A stretch of 64,000 bases of DNA from Limonium bicolor. Its lineage: Eukaryota; Streptophyta; Magnoliopsida; Caryophyllales; Plumbaginaceae. A program made the position numbers and the translations under genes. The notes beneath the pieces were generated by a model. The model was not told where the DNA came from. It saw nothing but the letters and a program-made list of their open reading frames with translations, and did not search any database. The stretch lies in NCBI GenBank assembly GCA_023374045.1, contig CM041776.1, positions 140,867,296 to 140,931,295 on the forward strand. Reading direction: 5' to 3'. Shown piece by piece: positions 45,502 through 57,880 of the stretch. Positions within the stretch are counted from its first letter, which is position 1. Each line of letters begins with the position of its first letter.

Positions 45502-46838
45502 AAGGATTCGTGACTACGACCCATACCAGACTCGTGGATCAAGAAGCCACTAACAGAAGGGTTGAAGCCCAGATACAACAAACCAACCAACAGTTGGAGC
45601 AAATCAGCCAGCAGCTTGCACAAAGGCCACCTGGTGCCTTCCCTAGTCAGCCAAATCCAAATCCAAGGGAACAGGCCAAGGCAGTGACATTGAGAAGTGG
45701 TAGGCCGCTCAACTCATCTCTTCCCCGAGATGATACTGATAACCAAGAACAGCAAGCTCATGAGCCTCAAGAAAATCCAGAAGAAGAACAGGAAGATGCT
45801 GAAGAAGCCCCACCTCCTACGAAAATTATTTCCGAGGAGAAGGAGCCTCCTGAATCTACTCCTTCCTCTCTCACTAAAATTCTTCCCCCACTTCCTTTTC
45901 CAAACAGAATAAGAAAGAAAAATTTAGATGAACAGTTTGGAAAGTTTCTAACTCACTTCAAGAAACTAACGATTAATATTCCTTTTGCAGATGCTTTAAA
46001 ACAAATGCCAATATACGCAAAGTTCATGAAGGATATCATCACCAACAAAAGATCGTTGCAGGAAGTGGAAACTGTACACCTTACACAGGAAGTGTCAGCA
46101 GTGCTTCTCAAGAGTCTCCCTCCAAAACTTGGAGACCCAGGTTTGCCAATTATTCCATGTTCCATTGATAATGTTGATTGTGGTAGTGGGCTATGTGATC
46201 TAGGAGCTAGTATCAATTTAATGCCACTCTCAACTTTCAACAAACTTAAGATTGGTAAATGCATGCCTACTTCTATTCAATTACAATTAGCAGATAGATC
46301 TTTAGTATTCCCAAAAGGGATAATAGAAGATTTGATTGTTACTGTAGGAACTTTTGTGTTCCCCGCTGATTTTATTGTAATTGACATGGAAGAAGACACT
46401 AGGGTGCCCTTAATCTTAGGACGACCTTTCATGAGAACTGCTAGAGCACTAATCGATGTTGAAAAAGGAAAAATCATTTTAAGGCTGCATAACGAAACTC
46501 TAGAATACGACATGTCCAAGGTTATAAAGAAACCCGCTCATATAGAAGACACCTTTTCCATGGACATTGTCGACTCTATTGTGCAGGATAATTCATCTGC
46601 TATTATTCGTAATGATGCTCTTGAAAATGCTTTAGTTGAATCCTGTGATAACCAACTAATACACCCTGACACAATCAAAATGGTAGCAGCTCTGGATAAA
46701 AGAAAATTATATACCAAACCACGCTACCCACCACCAGAACCATTAGAGCATTCCACTCAACAAATTTCAAAAATTCATGATGACCGTCCCACCCAACCGT
46801 TGAAGCCGACTTCAACATTCATATTCGATCCCGGATGA
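45498..46838 (+). CDS. Protease-bearing C-terminal part of the gag-pro polyprotein
   Basis: A single 446-codon ORF. The first 130 residues are Gln/Pro/Glu-rich (QIQQTNQQLEQISQQLAQRP). A conserved segment around residues 140-190 (RIRKKNLDEQFGKFLTHFKK, then LKQMPIYAKFMKD) precedes the retropepsin-like domain, about residues 215-320. Visible there are DLGASINLMPLS, with the catalytic Asp in a D-L-G-A form, and VPLILGRPFM near its end. The C-terminus is unrelated to RT, and the ORF stops at 46836-46838 after TFIFDPG. The overlap with gag in another frame is probably a missing base at about 45500; the first ATG is then internal to the polyprotein. Known role: processing of the gag polyprotein. Absence of pol implies trans supply of RT and integrase. 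Confidence 0.92.
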   Translation: MKGFVTTTHTRLVDQEATNRRVEAQIQQTNQQLEQISQQLAQRPPGAFPSQPNPNPREQAKAVTLRSGRPLNSSLPRDDTDNQEQQAHEPQENPEEEQEDAEEAPPPTKIISEEKEPPESTPSSLTKILPPLPFPNRIRKKNLDEQFGKFLTHFKKLTINIPFADALKQMPIYAKFMKDIITNKRSLQEVETVHLTQEVSAVLLKSLPPKLGDPGLPIIPCSIDNVDCGSGLCDLGASINLMPLSTFNKLKIGKCMPTSIQLQLADRSLVFPKGIIEDLIVTVGTFVFPADFIVIDMEEDTRVPLILGRPFMRTARALIDVEKGKIILRLHNETLEYDMSKVIKKPAHIEDTFSMDIVDSIVQDNSSAIIRNDALENALVESCDNQLIHPDTIKMVAALDKRKLYTKPRYPPPEPLEHSTQQISKIHDDRPTQPLKPTSTFIFDPG

Positions 46839-48051
46839 CTTCATGGTGAAAGCGTCTAGCCAAAGACGTTAAACAAGGGCAGCTTTCCGGGAGGCAACCC
46901 GGATGAACTTATCTTTTATATGCTTTTATGCTCTTTTAATTATCAGGTTCTCTTTCAATTTTGTTTTTGCTAACTATTAACCCCGTTTGTAGTATGGTTG
47001 CTTCTAGTGTCTTATGCAGGTGCAATTTCATGTCTACACCGCAACCAAGCTACGCTACTTGAGGCTGAAGCTCAAGTGTGGGGGAACTCCTATAACACAA
47101 GCAAAAATAATCTCAGGGGAGTACCAGTTTCTTTAATTATGCTTTTATTTAAATAAATCATGCAGAGGAGAGTTTATGTGCTTAAATTTTATTTGTGACC
47201 TTTGTGTTTCTCTATTTTTCTACTTACCGAAAAGGTCTTCTGAAACTTTCCCTTGTTTTTCTGGTGAACAATGAGGACATTGTTCAATTTAAGTGTGGGG
47301 GAGTGTGCCCTTTTCGGTGACATTTTATGCTTAAATGCTTAATCTCTCTGCTAATCTTGCGTTTGTCCAAATTCAATATCGTGGACCCTTTATATGTGGG
47401 TTGTTCTCTTTAAGAATAAATACTGTTATGAATTGTGGGATAAATGGTACAAAATTTTAAAATTTTGATTACTTTTGAGGAGCATTTTTATGCGGTGTGA
47501 CCAAATGATCTGAATGGTGGATTTTTATTACTCAGGGGTTCTTTCTGTCTTCTCTCTTAGGGATTGCTAAGGGGTGCTTCTCTGTCAAAAAAAAAAAAAA
47601 AAAAAATAATAATAAGGGGACTTGCGAGACACCATTGGTAACCAACAAAGAGAGTTGAGTGTTCTTAAACAAAGCTTGATACCTACATATTATCTTCTCA
47701 TCTCTTATGCAAAAGTGAAACAAATGCATAAATCTATTTTTCCTTTTGTTTTCTCCTCAATGCCCATTCTTGAGAGAAGTTGGCCATGGTAAAAGTTCTC
47801 AAAGTCACCTTAAATCAAGAAGCATTGAAGTACTCCGGATCATACCCCGAAACTCTAATTTTTATTTTTACCCTGAGTACACCTATGCCACCAGTAGGTG
47901 ATGGATCACACTCCTCTAAAAAGTTTAAGATCATGTACTATTGACTTCTTTATCCTACCCTTCATAATAGTATTTGTTAATATTGAGCATTCCCTACTTG
48001 TTTGGGTACATGGTTTTACTTGAGGACAAGCAAAAGGTAAGTGTGGGGGTG
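46839..48051 (+). promoter_or_regulatory. 3' noncoding region of copy B with three G-tract modules and PPT
   Basis: It begins with a stem CTTTCCGGGAGG...CCGG near 46882-46901. AAGTGTGGGGG occurs at about 47073-47083, 47291-47301 and 48039-48049, each preceded by a hairpin; the third is the polypurine tract directly before LTR2. In copy B the third stem has one G-to-A change (TTTTACTTG). No coding capacity was seen between the modules. Confidence 0.85.
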
Positions 48052-49778
48052 TGATAAGTGTCTAAATGAGCATGTTTTATGGGTGTATTTCATATATTAT
48101 ATCAACACTTTTCTGCTCATTTTTCACTTATCGTATGTTTTTCCTCTAGTTTATGTTTTATTGAATCTCACAATTTACTGGTTAAAACATGAGGTAAAAC
48201 CAAGCTGGAAGCAAAGTAGACGAAGAGACGAACGCGTAGACGCAAACGGCTCAGAAAACGGAGTCCAAACAAAGAATCTAGAGCCGGTCAAAGTTTGTGT
48301 CCGCATGGTGACCGCATGAGTGTCCGCCTAACCAGGGGCGGACGTGATTGAAGTCTTTGCGGAAGGCATATTTGTGTCCGCATGAGTGTTCGCCTAACCA
48401 GGGGCGGACGTGAGTGAAGTCTTCTTTGTGTCCGTATGAGCGTCCGCCCAAAACCACGCGGACAGCCACGCGGACAGCCACGCGGACAAGACTTGAGAGC
48501 GCGCCTAACTCAACGTGTCCGCCTTGTTCTACGCGGACATCTACGCGGACAACACGCGGACAAGAGTAAAATGCAGCGCAGATCCACTGTCGCGACAGTT
48601 TTCTTCCCCAATTGCCCAGTTGCTTGTTGCGGCGCCTACAGACATGTCGAACTGCTCCGTTAACAATATCCGGCACCTCCCTTATCCTGTAATCCTTTCA
48701 CGCGTTCTCCAGCTCAAGCTCCAATCAGTTCTGTCTCTTCTCCACTATAGATCTGCAATCAACTTCTCCTCTGCCTCTATATAAACCCACTCCTTCTACC
48801 ATAAATAAACTGCACCACGTACGAGAGACTGAAAGAAATCACACAAACAGCACCACACTCCATTCTCTTCCATTCAATTCATCCCGTAACACCATAATTC
48901 TCCATCTTTTATTTATTTCACCACTCCACCACATTTACTCACGTACGTACTCAAACAGAAGCAGTATTTTACAAAGAGAGAAAAGAGGCAGCATAAGTGA
49001 GAGCGAGTGCAGACCCGTTCTTCGCAAGCAGTTTCTGAATAATGGCTATTTCTATCTTTACTCTGTTTTTAGTACTGTCAATGTCTGAGTAATTTTATAT
49101 TTGTGCTTAGGATGGGTGTTTAACCCCAAAATAATTCAGACGTATTTATAATACCGGGTTTCTTATAAATATTTGTTTTATCTCTCTAAATTATTAAATG
49201 CTTAACAACTGATCATTTTTATGCATTTACGGTTTCTCTAATTTCAATGATTTTGTAAATTAGAGAATAGACCACAAAGAGAGATAAATGTTAGATATTA
49301 TCTCCTTGATTAGCAGATAAAATCCATCGCTGTTATAAAAAGAATTCTCGCTTAAAGCTAATTAATGATTTTAGACTTTTTCTGATTGTAAAAAGTCTAT
49401 TGAATTAATTAAGTGTTGTCCTTATCTATGATTTAGGAAGGCCACAAGATAAATTCTTAACAGACAAATAAGAGCAAACCAGGATTATAATTAATATCTG
49501 AATTATATTTGGGCGATTTCACCTTCCTTAGCACATTTTCCATCCACATACTTAATTCACCTGTTTTTACTGTTTTTATTATTTCTGTACTAATCCAACA
49601 ACAAATCAAGCTTGCCTCCGGCTAAACCCCTTTTTACAGTTTTTATTAACTACCAAGACTAGGATAATTGAACAATTTCCCTGTGGATACGACACTTGTT
49701 TTACTACTCCGAATAGGTGCACTTGCCTATTAGTTTGCTATAAATCTATATATATTAACGTGTAGTTTTATCCCAACA
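48052..49778 (+). repeat. LTR2 of copy B
   Basis: 1727 bp, same features as LTR1. The following five bases are tcatc. Confidence 0.95.
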
Positions 49779-49924
49779 TCATCCCAAATCAAGTGGAAAT
49801 GAGAAGGCAACGTGGCTGCGTTGGTAACACGTGTGCATATACATGGTAATGAAGATCTGTCCCTAGCTAGCTCGACGACAGTTTGAAAAGACCATCCCAA
49901 GATTGTTGGGTCTCAACTCTAGGG
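49779..49924. other. 146-bp unique spacer
   Basis: Not repeated elsewhere in the window. It separates LTR2 from the truncated copy C and may be the original target DNA or filler at a deletion junction. Confidence 0.7.
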
Positions 49925-50733
49925 ACCACCAGAACCATTAGAGCATTCCACTCAACAAATTTCAAAAATTCATGATGACCGTCCCACCCAACCGTTGAAG
50001 CCGACTTCAACATTCATATTCGATCCCGGATGACTTCATGGTGAAAGCGTCTAGCCAAAGACGTTAAACAAGGGCAGCTTTCCGGGAGGCAACCCGGATG
50101 AACTTATCTTTTATATGCTTTTATGCTCTTTTAATTATCAGGTTCTCTTTCAATTTTGTTTTTGCTAACTATTAACCCCGTTTGTAGTATGGTTGCTTCT
50201 AGTGTCTTATGCAGGTGCAATTTCATGTCTACACCGCAACCAAGCTACGCTACTTGAGGCTGAAGCTCAAGTGTGGGGAAACTCCTATAACACAAGCGAA
50301 AATAATCTCAGGGGAGTACCAGTCTCTTTAATTATGCTTTTATTTAAATAAATCATGCAGAGGAGAGTTTATGTGCTTAAATTTTTATTTGTGACCTTTG
50401 TGTTTTCTCTATTTTTTCTACTTACCGAAAAGGTCTTCTGAAACTTTTCCTTGTTTGTTCTGGTGAACAATGAGGACATTGTTCAATTTAAGTGTGGGGG
50501 AGTGTGCCCTTTTCGGTGACATTTTATGCTTAAATGCTTAATCTCTCTGCTAATCTTGCGTTTGTCCAAATTCAATATCGTGGACCCTTTATATGTGGGT
50601 TGTTCTCTTTAAGAATAAATACTGTTATGAATTGTGGGATAAATGGTACAAAATTTTAAAATTTTGATTACTTTTGAGGAGCATTTTTTATGCGGTGTGA
50701 CCAAATGATCTGAAATGGATGGATTTTTATTAC
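49925..50733 (+). mobile_element. Copy C: truncated 3' end of the gag-protease element
   Basis: Starts inside the protease ORF, equivalent to 46730 in copy B, and continues through the stop and 3' noncoding region, with modules 1 and 2, until it is interrupted by LARD-2. The first G tract is GTGTGGGGAA, one G shorter. Duplicated target attac is at 50729-50733. Confidence 0.93.
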
Positions 50734-52736
50734 TGAAATACCCCAAACCTAAGTACGCTAAGTAAACATCAAATCATGATGTAGTAAGGCTAAAATATGC
50801 CTTAGAAAGATTGGTAGACAATTTAAACCAAGGAAAACACAAGAAAATGCCTTAAGGGCAATTAGGGCAAAATGTGCTCTAAGCTTGGAGGGACTTGGGT
50901 GAGTACCCAAATATCATGGTAAGACCTTAGTAATATTCTAATGGTCATTTTAAATTAATTAGCAAAGAAAACCAAGCTTGAAAACAAGTTAAAACACAAA
51001 ATGTGCTTTAAGAAGTCTTAAAGCACATTTTTGAGAAATTGTCTTAGAATTGAGTTTTGAGTGGCTAAATGTCCATCATTACTCTTTAATCAACATGTGT
51101 ACTAATTAGTATCACATTAGGAGGTCTAAATCAATGGGAAATCAAAAATTTCAGAAATATGTGCACTGATTAGTGAATAGTGCCAAATAGTGACTAGTTT
51201 AAGTTTTAATCAATATAAGCTAATTAGTTGGTCAACAAAGACCATGACTAGCCTTATTTAAGGTAGGGGGCCGGTTTTCTAAAGGAGGGTGAGTCACCAT
51301 AAGTAGTCAAATAAGGAAGAAAAGAAGAGATAAGTAAAAGAGTACTATTTGCTTTATTAAAGCAAATATCTCTTATAAGCCACCTTTTCTTCTTCTCTCT
51401 CTTCATTTCTCTTCTTCACACGATTTCTTCTTCTCTTCTTTTGCTCCAAAACCGTGAGAGCTCCATCCATGGTGCCTCCACCTTCAATTGCTCACCAAAT
51501 GTTCATCTTTGCTCCAAATCGAAAAGTAAGCATAGATTTCTCTTAGTTAGATCAAGGCCTTCATTCCTATCTTTTCAAATCCTTCAAAGCTCCATTTTGG
51601 TGCCAAGAGGAAACTCCATTGATGGAGGAAAACCAAGTTTGAAGAGCTCATTAGCTTCTCCATTCTCTTAAGGTAAAGAAAATGTAAGAAAAACCAAGTT
51701 TCCATCATTTCTTGTACATGGCCGAAAATTCCTTCTCATGGGGCTATGTTTTTATGCCTTGATCTAGCTTGATTTATTCACCAAGGACTAGTGGAGGTCC
51801 TATTTCATTCAATGCCAAAGTCTACCTTGAGACTTCAAAGGTAATCATCCACTTTTATGCCTTAGAACACATTTCTAACCTAGGTTTTTATTCCTTGAGG
51901 TTAGTGTATTGTTTAGTACTCATATGAGTCATTGAATATTGATTAGAATTGGCAAGGGGAATTTAAGTGGTGGCCGACTCATGCAAGAAGAAGGTCTAAG
52001 GAGGAAGTTAAGATAAGCTTGAGAAAGCAAGGTAAATTGCTTACCTATGGTGGTTTAAGATTAAGGAATGAGTTTTATATGGGTACCAATGTAGCCTAGG
52101 GCTTACATTAGGTAATGGGTTGTATAACCTAGGAAAAAGAGTTTAAACGAGCTTGTGAACTTGTGACTAAGGAGCCAATGGGAATGAGTTAGTAATATAA
52201 GTTTAAGATGGATTTTAAGAGCATTATAATTACTATGAGATTGATGGGTGTATTTGCAGGTTGAAAGCTTTTATATGTGGGAAATTCAGTGTTTAAGTTT
52301 AAGTCATTTAAGGGCCTAAGAGCCATGTCATTTAAGAGCCTTAGTGCTATGCAATTTAAGATTATTGCAATATATTGAGTTTGTTGTGAATGAGTTGGTT
52401 TGGGTGATGAGATATGATGAGAAGAACTTGATGTGTGTGAGATGGTTGAATGAGGAAAATAATGTGTTTGGGCATGATAAGATACTAGAGGAGCTATGGC
52501 GAAATTTGAGTAGAAAATAAGTGTTTAGGTGATGGTGGTGATTTAATATGACCTAGGATTTACTAGGAGTCACTATGAGGAATTTGAGTGGAAATGAGTT
52601 AACTAAGGAGTTCTTGAGGTTTAGAGTGACCTAGAGATGTCTAGGAGGAATTAGAGGATTGGCGAGTGTACTAAACACACCAAAATCATGATATGAGGAA
52701 TGTAGACTTGTGCATAAGTTTTAAGGAAAGGTGTAT
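50734..52736 (+). repeat. LARD-2 LTR, first 2.0 kb
   Basis: Begins TGAAATACCCCAAACC, very similar to 52737 onward. It is interrupted by LARD-3 after TGTAT; the rest should lie right of the window. It contains the stem hairpin 50998-51031, a pyrimidine-rich zone 51375-51440, putative donors near 51525 and 51672, and a TATTTGCAG acceptor-like site near 52255. Confidence 0.88.
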
Positions 52737-55443
52737 TGAAATACCCCAAACCTAAGTATGCTAAGTAAACATCAAATCATGATGTAGTACGGCTAAAATA
52801 TGCCTTAGAAAGATTGGTAGACAATTTAAACCAAGGAAAACACAAGAAGGTGCCTTAAGGGCAATCAGGGCAAAAACTTGCTCTAAGCTTGGAGAGACTT
52901 GGGTGAGTACCCAAATATCATGATAAGACCTTAGTAATATTCTAATGGTCATTTTAAATCAATTAGCAAAGAAAACCAAGCTTGAAAACAAGTTAAAACA
53001 CAAAATGTGCTTTAAGAGGTCTTAAAGCACATTTTTGAGAAATTGTCTTAGAATTGAGTTTTGAGTGGCTAAATGTCCATCATTGCTCTTTAATCAACAT
53101 GTGTACTAATTAGTATCACATTAGGAAGCCTAAATCAATGGGAAACCAAAAATTTCACGAATATGTGCACTAATTAGTGAATAGTGCCAAATAGTGCCCA
53201 AATTAAGCTTAAGTCAACATAGTCAATGAGAGGTCAACTAAGACCATAAATATCTCCAACTACAAGAGGGGGCCGGTTTTTGATGTGAGGAGTCACCACA
53301 TGACTAAGCAAATAAAGGAAAAGAAGAGTAAAAGAGAGAATAGTACTATTTGCTTTATAAAAGCAAATACCTTATATTAGCCTACCTCTCTCCTCTCTTC
53401 TTCATTTCTCTTCTTCTTCCACGGTTCTTTTCTTCTTTTCCTCTGTTCCAAACCGTCCCAAGCAGCCTCCATTGTTGCTTCACCTTGCTTTGGCAACAAC
53501 TTACTCATTTTAGCTCCAAATCAAAAACTAAACACATATTATTCTTAGTTAGCTCAAGCTCTAGCTTTCTATCTTTTCAAATCTTGCAAAGCTCAAGTTT
53601 GGTGCCATGAGAAAACTCCATTGATGGAGGAAAATCAAGTTTGAAGAGCTCATTAGCTTCTCCATTCTCTTAAGGTAAAGAAAATGTAAGAAAAACCATG
53701 TTTCCATCATCTCTTGTACATGGCCGAAAATTTCTACTCATGGGGCCTTGTTTTTATGCCTTGTTCTAGCTTGATTTATTCACCAAGGACTAGTGGAGGT
53801 CCTATTTCATTCAATGCCAAAGTCTACCTTGAGACTTCAAAGGTAATCATCCACTTTATGCCTTAGAACACATTCCTAACCTAGGTTTTTATTCCTTGAG
53901 GTTAGTATATTGCTTAGTACTCATATGAGTCATTGAATATTGATTAGAACATTGGCAAGGGGAATTTAAGTGGTGGCCGAGATCTATGCAAGAAGAAGGT
54001 CTAAGGAGGAGATTAAGATAAGCTTGAGAAAACAAGGTAAAATGCTTACCTAAAGGTGGTTTAAGATTAAGGAATGAGTTTTAGATAAGTACCAATGTGG
54101 CTTAGAGCTTACATTGTGTATTGGGTTATATAACCTAAGAAAAAGAACTTAAACAAGCTTATGAACTTGTGATTAAGGAGCTAATGAGAATGAGTTAGTA
54201 ATATAAGTTTAAGGTGGATTTTAGAGCATTATAACTACTATGAGATTGATGAGTGTATTTGCAGGTTGAAAGCTTTTATATGTGGGAAATTCAGTGTTTA
54301 AGTTTAAGTCATTTAAGGGCCTAAGAGCCATGTCATTTAAGAGCCTTAGTGCTATGCAATTTAAGATTATTGCAATATATTGAGTTGTTGTGAATGAGTT
54401 GGTTTGGGTGATGAGGTATGATGAGAAGAACTTGATGTGTGTGAGATGGTTGAATGAGGAAAAATAATGTGTTTGGGCATGATAATATACTAGAGGAGCT
54501 ATGGCGAAATTTGAGTAGAAAATAAGTGTTTAGGTGATGGTGGTGAGCTAATATGCCCTAGGGTTTACTAGGGAGCATGAAAAGAAAATTGGGTGGAAAT
54601 GAGTTAACTAAGGAGTTCTTGAGGTTTAGAATGACCTAGAGATGTCTAGGAGGAATTAGAGGATTGGTGAGTGTATTAAACACACCAAAATCATGATATG
54701 AGGAATGTAAGACTTGTGCATAAGTTTTAAGGAAATGATGTATAATGCTTCGAGATGATTTAGGTATGAACTAGAGAAGAACAATGAGAGTTCGGGAAGT
54801 TTGTGTAAGAGGTGGTGATGTTAGTGGTGGATTAGTAAGGTTTAGTTGAATGGTAATGTGAGGACTTGGGTGATGGAAGTGAAAATGGAAGGAGGATGTT
54901 GTAAGTCATCAAGGAAAATGACTAAAACGTATAAGAGGGTATGATCATGAGAATGGTGAGTAAGTTGCATAAGAGGAGTGGAAATGTCTAAGGAGGGTGT
55001 TGCATGGTTAAGGTAAATGAAGAACAATGTCAAGGTATTAAGATAATGGAAAGAAATGTATAAGCAAGCTTAAGAGTTTAAGAGTGATGAGTAACAAGTG
55101 AAAAGAAGAGAAATTGGCATGGACATGCAAGATAACCTTGGAAGGTTTAACAAGCAAAGAAGGAGTGCAATGATGTTAAGAAGGAGTTATATGGGTAGAA
55201 AAGAAACACTTTGGTTAGTTGAAGTTTTAGGCAAAATGTACATGTTAGAAATATAAGGAATTAATTGACAAGTGTTAGGAATTTCTTGTAAGAATTGAGT
55301 AAAAGTTTGAGAAGATCATTGGAAGTTGTTTTAATGAGTTTGGTGGAGGTTATAAGGTAGGTTTGATGTGCCAAATGATGTTAGAACACATTAGGAGGCT
55401 TGAGGAAAAATTTGGAGAAAGTTTGACAATAAATGGGAAGTTT

Positions 55444-55553
55444 CTGCAGCCGACCTACCCAGGGGACCGACCCCAGTCTGGGTCGGTCGGGCTGAAACTG
55501 TGAATTTGGATGTTCTCTGCAGCCGACCCCCAGGGGTGGGTCCGGTCGGACCA
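55444..55553 (+). repeat. 73-bp hairpin pair in LARD-3 LTR
   Basis: Units start at 55444 and 55517 (CTGCAGCCGACC). Each folds through CCGACC/GGTCGG-type arms, for example GACCGACCCC with GGGTCGGTC. The sequence is unrelated to the GGTCCGGGAC units of LARD-1, but spacing and position in the LTR are similar. An A run follows at about 55554-55577. Confidence 0.85.
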
Positions 55554-56369
55554 TAAAAAAAAAAAAAAAAAAAAAAAGAGAAAGAAACCCTAAGAGAGTT
55601 TAGTTGTATTAATGGTACCCCATTAAGGGGGCAATGATGATTAGAGGTATAAAGACCTAAGGGATTAAGTTAAGAATTAACTTAAAAGTTTAAGATTAAG
55701 TTTGTAAGATTAAGTTGTAAGACTTAAGAGGTGTTAGGTTGGAGTCATTAAGGGTTAAGTAAGTTAAGTAAGTTGAATTGAGTTAAGTGATTAACAACCT
55801 AAAACTGAATGAATGTTTTAGGACTTGGAAATTGGACTCCGGAAGAGATTAAGCAACTGAACGGCCAACGGTGAACGGTACAGTTCTCTTGTGACCTGCT
55901 TGCTAACGAGGTGTCCCTCGGCTTGTGTGCTATTTGTTTTTGTGCGATCACTAAACAAGATAAAGCATGCAATCGGAATATATTATATTTCTTGTATTGT
56001 TGTGTGATGTTTGAAAACTAACTCAACATACCGTGAGAACCTACTAACCAATGTTTAGTAAGGAATTGAGTGAGATTAAGGAACGCCCCCTAATAAGGGA
56101 CGATATGAACCGAAAGAGGTTAACCAACGAACATGGTCTTGAGACTATTACTAACTGGAACTTGAGTGAGGAAACCCGGGACCGATCTCCGGTCATGCAT
56201 GCTAAGGAAAAAGGGGGACGGTATCTGAATCAGATCCGCCCTCCGCTTAAGGACTTGTAGCCTAGGGCCGGTTGCCGGCTCAGCTACGCTGGATTCCCGT
56301 CCAGGGTAGGTGGCATTAAGATGGTGCGGTGGGATCACCTAAATCCCAGGTTTGGACTTAGGCTACAAC

Positions 56370-56780
56370 CATTCCCCTCCAGGAACGGTTTGTATTCTGA
56401 GAATAAGTTAAGATTAAGTTAAGTTACAATCATTCCTTTTTAAAGGATGATTTGTATCGTTAAGATTAAGATTAAGTTAAGTTACAATCATTCCTTTTTA
56501 AAGGATGATTTGTATCGTTAAGATTAAGATTAAGTTATGTTACAATTTCCTTTTTAAAGGATGATTTGTATCGTTAAGATTAAGATTAAGTTAAGTTACA
56601 ATCATTCCTTTTTAAAGGATGATTTGTATCGTTAAGATTAAGATTAAGTTAAGTTTAAGATTAAGGTGAGGTTAAGATAAGTTGCAACCATTCCTTTTTA
56701 AAGGATGGTTTGTATTATTAAGATTAAGGTAAGTTACATCCACTCCTTATTAAAGGATGGTTGTTTCTAAGATTAGGATA
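56370..56780 (+). repeat. 56-58-bp tandem array in LARD-3 LTR
   Basis: Six to seven units, ACAATCATTCC starting near 56426, 56484, 56542 (shortened) and 56598, with diverged units near 56683 and 56736. Each unit has a hairpin CATTCCTTTTTAAAGGATG and a GATTAAGATTAAG linker. Confidence 0.9.
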
Positions 56781-57637
56781 AGACTAACATTGAGGTGAGA
56801 TAAGGATGGACTAAGATTAAGAGGGAACATTACTTAAGGAGTTAAATAACTAACTCTCTAATTAAGGGAACGCATTTAAGTCGTTCATTGAGTGTGAACT
56901 TTGATTGTTCATATTTGGATCGTTGTTTACAGCATTCATTATTATGTTGTGCATATAATCAACCTCCATGCTATCGACAATTAGTCGTCGTGTAACACCC
57001 CAACTGCTAAACTCATCATTACCTCTTAAACTGTTACAGTTTACCATTAAGCTCGCAGCGGAATTCTAATACAACAGAGGGTGATACAACGCCGTTAGCC
57101 ACCCTCGTGGCTAACCAGGCCTGACTCACATACAGTAACGGTCTGATGGACTGGAACAACCGAGTACTTCATACAAATACCATACTCAATTCACTTCTTT
57201 ACTATACCGAGTCTACAATATACGGATGCCGATAACATACTCGGACTTACACCTCATTCAAACGCATAAGTAATTACAATCTAACTACCCATGCTCACAG
57301 CAGTCCCCGTCCTACTCTCTCGAACGGTGGTCAGCTTCAAGTACCTACACACTAAAAACGTTCCCCCTAGGGGGTCAGCTTACGCTGCGCATGAAATTCG
57401 CATATACCGCGTGCTAACCGCGGTACGCCGACTACTTTGGGTCGGATATACATGGAGTTCATTTTAATCAAACAACATGCATCATGGCAATACAATATAT
57501 ATGTATATCACAAAAGGAATCTACATCCATCACGGAACACGATTCCTAACTAACATAACAATGTTGTTAGTGGTAACTGGTTACTCTTAGGCATTGAGGG
57601 TTATTCCTCACTATGCCTTGTTTACTATTCAATACCT

Positions 57638-57880
57638 CACCCGCTCTCTCGGGTTACTTATTCGTATACACACCCATTCTCTTGGGCTACTCATTCTTAT
57701 ACTTACCCATTCTCTCGGGTTACTCATACATATACTCACCCCTTTCTCTCGGGTTATTTATACTCATTATCTCACCCACACTCTTGGGTTATTTATACTC
57801 ATAATCTCACCCACACTCTTGGGTTATTTATACTCATAATCTCACCCACACCCTTGGGTTATTTATACTCAAGCTCTTGT
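57638..57880. repeat. 32-35-bp tandem array in the inverted solo LTR
   Basis: About eight units with CACCCATTCTCTCGGGTTA- or CTTGGGTTATTTATACTCA-type sequence. The three units between about 57775 and 57880 are nearly identical. Confidence 0.9.

Larger units (their letters stand above)
41901..49778 (+). mobile_element. Copy B: complete Athila/Tat-like gag-protease LTR element, no pol
   Basis: LTR1 41901-43617, PBS 43624-43641, leader, gag 44230-45501, protease ORF 45498-46838, 1.2 kb of 3' noncoding DNA, polypurine tract, LTR2 48052-49778. LTRs start TGATAAGTGT and end CCCAACA. There is no reverse transcriptase, RNase H or integrase between the protease ORF and LTR2, so it is non-autonomous. 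The Asp-tRNA-like PBS and the protease style are typical of Athila/Tat Ty3/gypsy elements. LTR1 is directly preceded by another copy's interior (copy A), so the two share an LTR. Confidence 0.9.

Noticed and set aside
46839..48051. Possible envelope-like ORF between protease and LTR2, as in some Athila elements
   Set aside because: No ORF above 100 codons and no membrane or signal segment; the region holds hairpins and G tracts only.
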